This document shows positions 1 through 7,254 of a DNA stretch of 56,136 bases, piece by piece; within the stretch, counting starts at the first letter, position 1, and each line of letters begins with the position of its first letter. Location of the stretch: NCBI GenBank assembly GCA_024274705.1, contig JAJSAL010000143.1, positions 1 to 56,136 of the forward strand. The letters are read 5' to 3'. The translations under genes were made by a program, and so were the position numbers. This DNA comes from Spirochaetota bacterium (GTDB lineage: Bacteria; Spirochaetota; Spirochaetia; SPDA01; JAJSAL01). The notes beneath the pieces were generated by a model. The model was not told the DNA's origin, did not search any database, and saw only the letters and a list, made by a program, of their open reading frames with translations.

Positions 1-123
1 AGGAAAGCGGGTTTTACTGTCACTATCAATACAAATCAGATTGTCGAGGAAACAGGGGGTGTATCTGCGGAATCTGTTGTCGAAATTGTCGAACAGGTTG
101 ATATCGTTATTTCGGTGAACTAG
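1..123 (+). CDS. 3' end of an unidentified protein (partial)
   Basis: An open frame enters from the left edge and ends at TAG 121-123, giving about 40 C-terminal residues rich in Val, Ile, Glu and Thr (ending VEQVDIVISVN). No domain can be recognised from so short a piece. The hydrophobic/polar alternation would suit a beta-strand-rich surface or periplasmic domain, but that is only a guess. It lies 12 bp before a lipoprotein start, so the two may have been one operon. Confidence 0.45.
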   Translation, partial: RKAGFTVTINTNQIVEETGGVSAESVVEIVEQVDIVISVN

Positions 124-135
124 GGAGATGAGGAA

Positions 136-1036
136 ATGAAGGCTTCAGCAATTGAAACTATCAGAAAGGCAAGCTTGCTTATAGTTGCCGCAGTTCTAAT
201 TGCAGGAACACTGGTATCCTGCAGAAATCCCCTGCGGGGCAACAGGACTTAACGGCTTAGCCGATGTAAGGCTCTCCCTCATTATTCCCGACTATTTTAA
301 CCGGACTTTTCCCGTCCCTGACGGGGACAGCTCGGCCCATCAACCCAGGACCATCGACCCTGCAACTTTTACCGTCGATATAACGGTATCTTCCGAGAAT
401 ATGGACACTATTAATCAAAGTTATCAGTTTCGATACATCCAATGCGGTGTATAACGGCTTCTGGCAGCTCGACTGTCTGGTTCGAAAGATTCACGCGGGA
501 GAGGAACGGCTATTCGAAATTGTAACCAAAGACATAGCGGGAACCCGGAGTCCCGACAAATGAATTTGCTTTTTTTACCATCACGGAGGAGACCACCTTT
601 ATTTTTGCGGTATTCGGCAATACCCCCAGAGAGGCAAACGAATATACTCTGTTAACTACAGATATCGATGAAAAAACCCCGCCGGTACCGGGACAGAATT
701 TTAGCTCCGGACGGATTCGATAGTGATCAATTCGGGAACGATGTTGCAATATCAGCAGATGGCGAGACCCTACCGATCGGGTCGATTCAAGTTGAAGAAG
801 TCGGTGATCCACTCGATGCCGGGGCTTTATATATCTATGAAAAACTCGCAGGTTGGACTGCTGCCGGAACAGGCAATTTGATAACAAAATTAACTGCCTC
901 CGACAGCGCGGTAAGCCACATGCTGGGATTCCAGGCAGCTCTCTCTTCGGATGCCACAGATGATGATTATTTTGGTCGCGGTGTATCGTTACCCTCCGAT
1001 GGCGCGACCATGATTACCGGGCTATATCAGGATTAA
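136..1036 (+). pseudogene. Decayed FG-GAP-repeat lipoprotein gene (multiple frameshifts)
   Basis: The ATG at 136 opens a clear lipoprotein signal peptide: Lys/Arg start, hydrophobic core and a lipobox ending LVSC. The frame stops at 250-252. Coherent protein-like sequence continues in other frames: frame 2 (about 233-420, LADVRLSLIIPDYF), frame 3 (about 420-563, FDTSNAVYNGFWQLD), frame 1 (about 550-665, VPTNEFAFFTITEE) and frame 2 again (about 668-1036). The last part holds FG-GAP/integrin-propeller-like repeats such as SDQFGNDVAISADGETL and DDYFGRGVSLPSDG. One ancestral lipoprotein with a beta-propeller has therefore been broken at least four times, always by a shift in the +1 direction. It ends abruptly after two repeats, whereas propellers usually have about seven, and the HEPN gene lies tail-to-tail immediately after. 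Repeated assembly error is the alternative. Confidence 0.7.
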
Positions 1037-1446
1037 AGCTTATTAATAAAACCGGCCTCGTTGAGATATTCCCTGACATCCTCCGAAACAGATGAAACCT
1101 CGCTGCGGAATTCTGTATAGTCATCCCCTGTAAACATATAGGACGGATTATAATCTGCCTCCTCCCTGAATTTCATCATTTTTGACAATACATGGGAAGC
1201 ATTCGGTGTAAAAATACCGGGCTTTACAAAGTGGAGCCCGAAAAGTCGCAACACACCCTCGTGACTTCTTGGCTCGAGATTTTTTGTCAGCAAAAGTGCC
1301 CGGATATTGTAAAGAAGATAATAATATAATTTTGAAACCGCATCTGTTATAAATTTATTTTCGAACAATAAATCCGCAGCGCAGAGTGCTTCCTTTGCGC
1401 GCTTCAATTCTTCGGTTATGGCTGCCCTTGTATTATCATGATTCAT
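1033..1446 (-). CDS. HEPN-domain protein (UPF0332-like), putative toxin of an MNT/HEPN pair
   Basis: This 137-residue all-helical protein has the pattern of the HEPN/UPF0332 family. The N-terminal helix includes LKRAKEALCAADLLFE. A central helix carries VSKLYYYLLYNIRALL, followed by RSHEGVLRLFGLHFVKPG. The C-terminal part has FREEADYNPSY, where Arg-x4-Tyr fits the RX4-6 motif of HEPN RNases. HEPN proteins of this kind often act as RNase toxins whose partner nucleotidyltransferase neutralises them by AMPylation. The start codon overlaps the stop of the upstream MNT gene by 4 bp, so the two are translationally coupled. The 3' end touches a decayed lipoprotein gene, consistent with an accessory locus. 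Activity is inferred. Confidence 0.8.
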   Translation of the reverse strand: MNHDNTRAAITEELKRAKEALCAADLLFENKFITDAVSKLYYYLLYNIRALLLTKNLEPRSHEGVLRLFGLHFVKPGIFTPNASHVLSKMMKFREEADYNPSYMFTGDDYTEFRSEVSSVSEDVREYLNEAGFINKL

Positions 1447-1772
1447 AAGGGAACTCCCTCCCGTTCAATATCGAGGGCAATCCGCCGCTCCCGCCTTAAA
1501 AGATCATGATAGGAATCTTCAGACAGAATTAGTGTAGATAAAGGCGTCAGGTACTCCAGTTCAACATCGGCAATTTCGTTCAGGATCCTCATTTTTAGAT
1601 CCCGGTCAAGGTCTTTTACAATTATCGCAACATCTATATCAGAGTTTCTATCGTAATCTTTCCGTGCTCTGGAGCCAAACAGGACAATATGGATAAGCCG
1701 GTCTTTCAGGAGAGCATGTAACCGTCCTTTTAACTCCGACAGAGTTTCCTTAATGATCTCTTCCGGATCCAT
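1443..1772 (-). CDS. MNT-type minimal nucleotidyltransferase (antitoxin partner of HEPN)
   Basis: This 109-residue protein belongs to the MNT group of the DNA polymerase beta superfamily. The motif FGSRARKDYDRNSDIDVAI (about residues 32-50) has the Gly-Ser and two metal-binding Asp residues (Asp45, Asp47), and a conserved acidic strand (ADVELEYL) follows. In characterised MntA/HepT systems this enzyme AMPylates the HEPN toxin near its active site and blocks it. Gene order (MNT first, HEPN second, 4-bp overlap) is that of such modules. A Gly-rich stretch GGGG lies about 7 nt before the ATG at 1772 and could serve as ribosome binding site. Without the neighbour it might be called a generic nucleotidyltransferase. 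Confidence 0.82.
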   Translation of the reverse strand: MDPEEIIKETLSELKGRLHALLKDRLIHIVLFGSRARKDYDRNSDIDVAIIVKDLDRDLKMRILNEIADVELEYLTPLSTLILSEDSYHDLLRRERRIALDIEREGVPL

Positions 1773-1796
1773 TGTACAACCCCGCGTAAAAGTATA

Positions 1797-1922
1797 TCAT
1801 TCTATTTTCTCTTTGGAAAGGCCGGTTGTTTCAACTCCCCTGTACTGCATAAGCCCGGTTATGTATCTTCCCGGTAAATCGAACAGTTCAATAATTATTC
1901 TGTTGAGAAATACTTCTGTCAA
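1797..1922 (-). other. Possible short ORF or gene fragment upstream of MNT
   Basis: On the minus strand a 41-codon frame starts with TTG at 1922 and ends at TGA 1799-1797, 24 bp before the MNT start. Its product (with FLNRIIIELFDLPGRYI) has protein-like composition with no low-complexity bias, but no family is recognised and no good ribosome binding site precedes it. It may be the tail of a lost gene formerly upstream of the MNT/HEPN pair. Apart from this and the antitoxin remnant at 1998, nothing is seen in 1773-2163. Confidence 0.2.
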
Positions 1923-1997
1923 TTTCTGCTGCTGATTTTGAGAAATCCGGATTGTTCATGATACACGGCGGAGGGCTATGTACCTGTGTGAGGTAAA

Positions 1998-2163
1998 ATG
2001 ATAACCTTTACTATCAGCCGTGCACGGTCTGATCTCTTCGTTTTGCTCAGGAACACAGGTAAGGGACATCGACAGGCAGGAATTACATTAAAAGAGTCAA
2101 AACGCGCTATGGTGAATGGGAATCAATCGATCAGGTTATTATACCGGTTGTAAGGAAACGGTG
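1998..2163 (+). pseudogene. Remnant of a Phd/YefM-type antitoxin gene
   Basis: GAGGTAAA precedes an ATG at 1998 that opens a 51-codon frame beginning MITFTISRARSDLFVLLRNT. This matches the N-terminal pattern of Phd/YefM antitoxins, where a strand (TVSI) is followed by a helix (xARxxLxxLL). The next part, ITLKESKRAMV, fits the following strand pair. From about 2111 the neighbouring frame reads GEWESIDQ, which resembles the family's (S/N)EEExxSIxE segment. A single frameshift near 2108-2113 therefore appears to have broken the gene. No RelE/YoeB toxin follows, because a minus-strand TPR gene ends at 2164. Recognition is by pattern only. Confidence 0.4.
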
Positions 2164-3054
2164 TTACAGCACCTCCGCCAGGGCCTCCCTGGCCTCTGTA
2201 AGGTCGGACTCTTCGTCGAAACCGGTACTTCTCATATTCTCCAGTTCGCCTATGGTCCATTTAAGGAGCTGAAGTGCTTCTTCCCGGTCGTCCATACTTT
2301 TCAAGGTAACCGAAGCTTCGTAATAACAGTTTTTCGTAAAATTATCCGAAGCGAAGCGAAATTTCGACTGGAGTTTGTCCTGATTTTTCTCCCGTTTCCG
2401 CCGGCTCCAGTTCCGCTTGTCCAGGTGCTTCGCAAGTTCTATGTAGAAACTGTAATCGATTTTTTCTTCCTTTCCGGACCGTATAGCCTTTTCATGGGTT
2501 TCTATCGCTTTCCTGCCCAGGGATACGGCGATGTTTTTATCTCCGAAGGAGATCCCCCCGGGAACCCGTTCGTAGAGGATGCCCAGAACGTGCCATCCCA
2601 GGCTGAACCCGGGATCAAGGGTAATACATGTGATCAGCAGTTCCCGCATCTCCTTTGCCATGTTCAGTGATTCCAGTATGCCTTTTACTTCACCCCACCT
2701 GCCAAGGTTGGCGGATTTCCAGAAATATCCTTTCGGGTCAGTTGGATCGGTGTCGATAGCTTTTTCCGCCCAGGAGACCCCTTCCTTGAAGTACTCCATA
2801 AGTGCCTCCTTGCCGAGGCCCTGGTCTTCTTTCTCATTCCCGATTTTCATCGTGGCCCGGGCGATGCGCCACTCCATCCCGAATTTATCATTCCTGTCGC
2901 TAGTAATATCCAGTTCCTTAAGGAGGAGTGCTTTTACTTCATCGAGCCGTCCCAGATCGTACAAACGGTCTGCTTCGTCCAGGACCCGGGACTGCGGGAA
3001 AGCACAAACAGCAGCTATAAAGAGCACCCAGAACATCATGTATACCCGTTTCAT
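2164..3054 (-). CDS. Exported TPR-like protein resembling the RMD1/RMDN family
   Basis: This 296-residue protein begins with a signal peptide (Lys-Arg start, hydrophobic core, cleavage near CAFPQS), so it should be periplasmic. The rest is helical-repeat sequence. One stretch reads WAEKAIDTDPTDPKGYFWKS, followed by GRWGEVKGILESL, then LLITCITLDPGFSLGWHVLG. This resembles the TPR arrangement of the regulator-of-microtubule-dynamics (RMDN/FAM82) family, which also occurs in bacteria without known function. Tandem 34-residue-like units cover about residues 25-230. The C-terminal part is rich in Lys/Arg then Glu. It stands alone, divergent from the AEC permease. A general protein-protein scaffold role is likely, but nothing in the context gives a partner. 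Confidence 0.6.
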   Translation of the reverse strand: MKRVYMMFWVLFIAAVCAFPQSRVLDEADRLYDLGRLDEVKALLLKELDITSDRNDKFGMEWRIARATMKIGNEKEDQGLGKEALMEYFKEGVSWAEKAIDTDPTDPKGYFWKSANLGRWGEVKGILESLNMAKEMRELLITCITLDPGFSLGWHVLGILYERVPGGISFGDKNIAVSLGRKAIETHEKAIRSGKEEKIDYSFYIELAKHLDKRNWSRRKREKNQDKLQSKFRFASDNFTKNCYYEASVTLKSMDDREEALQLLKWTIGELENMRSTGFDEESDLTEAREALAEVL

Positions 3055-3187
3055 CCATATCTCCTTGCTTGGGGCGATGGAAAAATACTACGGCGGTGGA
3101 AATGTGTTTGTCAAGGATGCTGAGTAAAGGCGCCCTATGGGCAAAAAGGCTGGGCAAGGTTGATTTTTTCCTATACACCTATACCCT

Positions 3188-4201
3188 ATGAATGTACTCC
3201 CTGTGGTATATACGGTGCTTCAGATATTCCCGCTCATCGCAATGGGGGTACTGATAAGGAAACACGGTTCCTTTGGAGCATCTTTCTTCAGGAACTTGAG
3301 CCGCTTTGTTGTCCGCATAGCAATCCCCCTGTATGTGTTTACCCGGATATCCATGGCCGATGTGAAAGAACTCTCCACCGGGTGGATTTTCATCGCGGCC
3401 TCAGCTGCGGTGACGTTTACCGGTTTTTCCCTGGGATGGGCGGCGTTCTCTCTTTTCAGGGTGAAAGGGATGAACAGGAAAGCAGGGCTGGCCTGTTCCG
3501 CCTTTGGTAACTCCGGATATTTCGCCATTTCGTTGACTGAAATCGCGCCGGTTTCCCTGCCGTTTTTGGCGGAGCGAATGGGGTTCGGAGCTCCTCTGCT
3601 CTACATCGGTGCGTATCTTATCATCCACAATATACTCCTCTGGACTTTTGGAAATTATATGATCACCGGGCGGTCAGGCTCTATCCGGCTTAAGGAGTTT
3701 CTTAATCCCCCCCTCATCGGCATTCTCGCCGGTTTTACCGCCCTGGTACTGAATGTGTCTCCTGTTGTCGGTAATCAGGAGCTCCCCTGGTTCTACCTGT
3801 TCAATGCTCTGGAAGCTCTTGCGGATATTACTATGCCTCTTGTCCTGGTGTGCCTTGGATCCATGATTGCAGACCTGAACATACGGGAAACACTGGCGAA
3901 AGGTATCCTGAGGGTATTATTTCCCGTTTCCCTTGTCAGGTTCGTATTGCTGCCTGGAGTGTTCTATCTATGCTATTTCCTGCTGTTCAAACCTCTTGGT
4001 TTCTCCCCGGCGATACTGTGGGTGCTTTTTCTTGAAACCCATACACCCCCGGCCCTCAATTTTTCCGTTATGACCGTGCAGGCAGGCGCTAACGAAGAAC
4101 TCTCTTCCTCAATCCTCCTGGGTACCTATACTATCTACCTGTTTCTCCTTCCTGCATATCTCCTGCTCTTTCTCTTTATTACGGGTATTGTCGGATCATA
4201 G
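3188..4201 (+). CDS. AEC-family permease (auxin efflux carrier / malate permease type)
   Basis: The 337-residue protein is strongly hydrophobic, with about ten membrane segments in two five-helix halves, the layout of the AEC family. Typical features are the N-terminal helix FPLIAMGVLIRKHG, the Asn-containing AFGNSGYFAISL segment near residue 110, and the second-half helix ALADITMPLVLVCLGSMIAD. AEC members export or exchange small organic anions such as malate or auxin-like acids across the inner membrane; the substrate here cannot be read from sequence. The ATG at 3188 has no strong ribosome binding site. It is monocistronic, followed by about 220 bp of regulatory DNA belonging to the radical SAM gene. 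Confidence 0.85.
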   Translation: MNVLPVVYTVLQIFPLIAMGVLIRKHGSFGASFFRNLSRFVVRIAIPLYVFTRISMADVKELSTGWIFIAASAAVTFTGFSLGWAAFSLFRVKGMNRKAGLACSAFGNSGYFAISLTEIAPVSLPFLAERMGFGAPLLYIGAYLIIHNILLWTFGNYMITGRSGSIRLKEFLNPPLIGILAGFTALVLNVSPVVGNQELPWFYLFNALEALADITMPLVLVCLGSMIADLNIRETLAKGILRVLFPVSLVRFVLLPGVFYLCYFLLFKPLGFSPAILWVLFLETHTPPALNFSVMTVQAGANEELSSSILLGTYTIYLFLLPAYLLLFLFITGIVGS

Positions 4202-4234
4202 GTGCGAAAAATTTCTTCGCAGCCGTATGTATTG

Positions 4235-4348
4235 GTATTGTAAGGAATTATAGATTATATCTCCAATTTAGATGAAAAAAAGTGTTCGCACCGAACCCTG
4301 CCACACCAGGGAAGCTCGAATCTGTAAGTAGGTAATTCCTTGTAATAC
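4235..4348 (+). promoter_or_regulatory. Paired inverted repeats upstream of a sigma-54 promoter (putative enhancer sites)
   Basis: GTATTGTAAGGAATTA (4235-4250) recurs in inverted orientation as TAATTCCTTGTAATAC (4333-4348) with one mismatch, about 83 bp apart. Each copy has dyad-like ends (GTA...TAC). A second inverted pair, GGTGCGAA (4201-4208) and TTCGCACC (4285-4292), lies in the same stretch. The 4333-4348 site is about 35 bp and the 4235-4250 site about 135 bp upstream of the -24 element at 4384. Those distances suit upstream activator sites for an NtrC-type enhancer-binding protein, and one is encoded immediately downstream (5887-7254). Binding is inferred. Confidence 0.5.
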
Positions 4349-4381
4349 AGTGATTAACGTTTTCCTATACAACAACGTTTG

Positions 4382-4399
4382 TTGGTATGCTTTTTGCTT
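4382..4399 (+). promoter_or_regulatory. Sigma-54 (-24/-12) promoter of the radical SAM gene
   Basis: TTGGTATGCTTTTTGCTT has the invariant GG (4384-4385) and GC (4396-4397) separated by exactly 10 nt, plus the TTGC of the -12 element. This is a good match to the RpoN consensus TGGYAC-N5-TTGCW. The predicted transcription start is near 4409, placing AGAAAGGAGG at the very 5' end of the message and the ATG at 4424. The convergent gene pair just downstream encodes an NtrC-class activator and its kinase, the type of activator such a promoter needs. Confidence 0.7.
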
Positions 4400-4423
4400 A
4401 TTAATATTAGAAAGGAGGAATTT

Positions 4424-5890
4424 ATGTCGGATAACAGTATTCTTAAAAAGATGCTATTGAACAAGGTAGCTAAATGCATGAACGGTAAGAGAGATGATTT
4501 GCAGAAACTTGTCAATTATACGAAAATGGGTGAGATTCCTGATCTGTCGGTGCAGAACTTTATCGATAGTCTTGATGTTTCACTCAAAGAAGGAACCAAT
4601 TTTGCAAAAATCTTTCTGCGGGTAGGGAGGGAAACCACCAAAGGCTACAGGAAACGGCTGGTAACCAATCTCATTTTCAATCAGTTCATCCAGGGTAAAA
4701 TTCGAAGAGACGAACTGACCGAAGGAGAAAATGTAATACCCAGTCTTATCGTTGTAAGTCCTACGATGCGGTGCAACCTTAAATGTACCGGGTGTTATTC
4801 CGGGCTGTACACTAAGGACGGAGAGCTGAGTGAAGAAGAAATGGATAAGCTGTTCGGGGAAATACGCGACATGGGGATCTACTTTGTGGTTATTTCCGGT
4901 GGAGAACCGTATCTTCTGAAGGATGCCCTCCTGCGTCTGTTCAAAAAGTACAATGATATGTTCTTCCTGACTTACACGAACGGCACCTTTCTCGACGCAA
5001 AGGTGGCAAAACAGCTGGGAAAACTGGGGAATGTTGCCCCTGCCATAAGCGTGGAAGGATGGGAGGAGGAAACCGATGCCCGCCGGGGCAGGGGGACCTG
5101 GAACAAGATCCTGAGCGCCATGGCGAATCTCCGGAAGAACGGAGTTCTCTTCGGTATAAGCGTTACGGCAACAAAGTATAACCTGGATATTATCACCGAT
5201 GATAAGTTTATGGAGTTCTTTCTGAACAAGGGAATCATCTTCGGATGGTATTTCATGTTTATGCCTGTCGGCAAAGACCCTATCCTGGACCTGATTATGA
5301 CTCCGGAACAGAGAAAGACGTGCGGACAGCGGGTAAGGGAACTCAGGGATAAATATCCTGTGTTCTTAGGTGACTTTTGGAATGATGGAGAAGCCGTAGG
5401 CGGATGCCTCGCCGGCGGGAGGCAGTACCTGCATATTCTCAATTCCGGAAATGTTGAACCCTGTGTGTTCGCCCACTTCGGTGTGGACAACATACGGGAG
5501 AAACCACTGCTGGAAATCGTGAACTCACCGTTTTTCAAGGATATCCGCAGGAATTTTCCGTACAACGAAAAGGGAAACCTGAAACGGCCGTGTATGATCA
5601 TCGACAATCCCAAGGTGTTAAGGGAAACTGTACATAAACACTTTATCGCCTCAGGGCACCTCCATTCGGAGGACATTATCGATGATCCTGAAGTCATCGA
5701 ATGGGTGGATAACTATGCCAGGGAGTTCGCCGCCCTGGTGGACGATGAATGGGAAGAGATGATCAACGATCCGGGCAACCGGTGGTACAAGGAAGGCGAA
5801 GAGTACCAGGAGCTGTTCCACTTCCAACGTCTCCATGAAGAAGCGAAAAAGAAAGAAGAGGCTTCCAAGGAAGAAAAAGTAGAAGCTTAA
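4424..5890 (+). CDS. Radical SAM protein with SPASM-like C-terminal Cys region
   Basis: This 488-residue enzyme has the radical SAM Cys motif CNLKCTGC (Cys117, Cys121, Cys124), the Gly-rich SAM-binding strand VVISGGEPY, and a C-terminal region with further Cys residues (GGCLAGGRQYLHILNSGNV, then EPCVF, then RPCMI). That pattern resembles a SPASM/twitch auxiliary cluster domain. An N-terminal helical extension of about 105 residues precedes the barrel, and the tail (about 400-488) is charged and Lys/Glu-rich. It should generate a 5'-deoxyadenosyl radical; the substrate is unknown. The start at ATG 4424 is set by AGAAAGGAGG at 4409-4418. A TTG at 4379 in frame is rejected because it lies inside the sigma-54 promoter. 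Its stop overlaps the convergent NtrC-type regulator by 3 bp. Confidence 0.82.
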   Translation: MSDNSILKKMLLNKVAKCMNGKRDDLQKLVNYTKMGEIPDLSVQNFIDSLDVSLKEGTNFAKIFLRVGRETTKGYRKRLVTNLIFNQFIQGKIRRDELTEGENVIPSLIVVSPTMRCNLKCTGCYSGLYTKDGELSEEEMDKLFGEIRDMGIYFVVISGGEPYLLKDALLRLFKKYNDMFFLTYTNGTFLDAKVAKQLGKLGNVAPAISVEGWEEETDARRGRGTWNKILSAMANLRKNGVLFGISVTATKYNLDIITDDKFMEFFLNKGIIFGWYFMFMPVGKDPILDLIMTPEQRKTCGQRVRELRDKYPVFLGDFWNDGEAVGGCLAGGRQYLHILNSGNVEPCVFAHFGVDNIREKPLLEIVNSPFFKDIRRNFPYNEKGNLKRPCMIIDNPKVLRETVHKHFIASGHLHSEDIIDDPEVIEWVDNYAREFAALVDDEWEEMINDPGNRWYKEGEEYQELFHFQRLHEEAKKKEEASKEEKVEA

Positions 5891-7254
5891 GGTTTTTCGA
5901 TTCCATACTTTTTCATCATATTCTGCAGCTGGCGGCGGTCGATTCCCACCGCTGCTGCAGTTTTAGAGACGTTCCAGCCCTGGGACAACAAGGCGTTTCG
6001 TATGAAACTCATTTCCAGGTTGGATATTGCCTCGATACGGATCAGTTTCTTCATTTCCTTAAGTTCTGCATAGGTGACAGGTACATTCCGATCTTCCAAC
6101 GGATTCAGGATGTAGGCAGGAATTTCCCGGATGGCAATTTTTTTACCCTGGGACAACAATGCCATAAAAGTTACCACGTTCCTCAGTTCCCGGACATTCC
6201 CCGGCCAATCGTGATTCTCGAGGACGGTTAAAACAGCCTGTTCCATCGCTTCGGCCCGTGTCTTCTTTTCCTTCAGCAATTCATTGAAAAAGGTCTGTGC
6301 TATCAGACGAATGTCCCCCTTCCGTTCCCGTAAAGGAGGGATTTTAATAGGTACCACTGCCAGCCGGTAATAGAGATCCGCCCGGAAACTGCCCCGTTCA
6401 ACCTCTTCCTTGATGTCCTTATTCGTCGCTGCAATAACTCTGATATCAACCTTCCGGAGCTGGTTGTCTCCGATGGGATAAAAACTTTCTGTTTCCAGCA
6501 CCCGGAGGAGTTTTGCCTGAAGCGGCTCCGGCATGTCCCCGATTTCATCGAGAAAGACCGTCCCTTTGTGGGCCAGCCGGAGTTTCCCTTCATAATCCCT
6601 GTCTGCGCCGGTGAAAGCTCCTTTTTTGTACCCGAAGAGCTCACCTTCCATAAGCTCGGAGGGGATGGCTGCACAGTTGATTTTTACCAGTTCTCCCTGC
6701 CGGTTGCTCGCATTGTGGATGAGTTCGGCGATCAGCTCTTTTCCTGTTCCCGTTTCTCCCAGGATAAGGACCGGGACTTTGATAGGGGAGACTTTTGCCG
6801 CTAATTCACACTGCCCGCGGGTTACAGGGTCTCTGGTTATGAACTCCGAATCAACAGGGAAGTTCGGCGCCTCAAGATCGATACTTGATACAAAGAGGAG
6901 GGCCCTTTCAATTGTTTCTTTCAACACTTTTATCGTCACCGGTTTCGTAAGATAGTCGTACGCGCCGGTTTTTATTGATGATACGGCCTGGTCTATACTT
7001 CCGAAGGCAGTTATGATGATTACCGGGATTTCCGGGTTCTCCTTATTAAGACGGCGTAAGAGTTCCACTCCATCGATACCGGGAAGCCTTACATCGGTGA
7101 TAACCACACCGGTCTCTCCGGGAACAAAGTCCTTAAAAAACGATTCGCCGTTTTTATACCCCACGACATCATACTCTTCATCTTTCAGGTTGAAGAGCAT
7201 AAGATCCAGGAGGCGCTGTTCATCTTCTATGAGAATGACTCTCTTGTTCATCAT
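5887..7254 (-). CDS. NtrC-family sigma-54-dependent response regulator
   Basis: This is a 455-residue protein with the full three-domain layout. The receiver domain (about 4-120) has Asp54 in TDVRLPGIDG. The AAA+ domain (about 140-370) has Walker A GETGTGKE, the sigma-54-contacting GAFTGA loop and GTVFLDEIGD. A Fis-type helix-turn-helix lies at the C-terminus (NVSKTAAAVGIDRRQLQNMM). When phosphorylated, such proteins hexamerise at upstream enhancers and drive open-complex formation by sigma-54 RNA polymerase. It overlaps the upstream kinase gene by 4 bp (ATGA type). The convergent radical SAM gene carries a sigma-54 promoter with upstream inverted repeats, so that gene is the most obvious target. 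Confidence 0.93.
   Translation of the reverse strand: MMNKRVILIEDEQRLLDLMLFNLKDEEYDVVGYKNGESFFKDFVPGETGVVITDVRLPGIDGVELLRRLNKENPEIPVIIITAFGSIDQAVSSIKTGAYDYLTKPVTIKVLKETIERALLFVSSIDLEAPNFPVDSEFITRDPVTRGQCELAAKVSPIKVPVLILGETGTGKELIAELIHNASNRQGELVKINCAAIPSELMEGELFGYKKGAFTGADRDYEGKLRLAHKGTVFLDEIGDMPEPLQAKLLRVLETESFYPIGDNQLRKVDIRVIAATNKDIKEEVERGSFRADLYYRLAVVPIKIPPLRERKGDIRLIAQTFFNELLKEKKTRAEAMEQAVLTVLENHDWPGNVRELRNVVTFMALLSQGKKIAIREIPAYILNPLEDRNVPVTYAELKEMKKLIRIEAISNLEMSFIRNALLSQGWNVSKTAAAVGIDRRQLQNMMKKYGIEKP

Noticed and set aside
4379..4423. Upstream TTG start for the radical SAM gene
   Set aside because: It lies within the sigma-54 promoter, before the predicted transcription start, and ATG 4424 has an excellent ribosome binding site.
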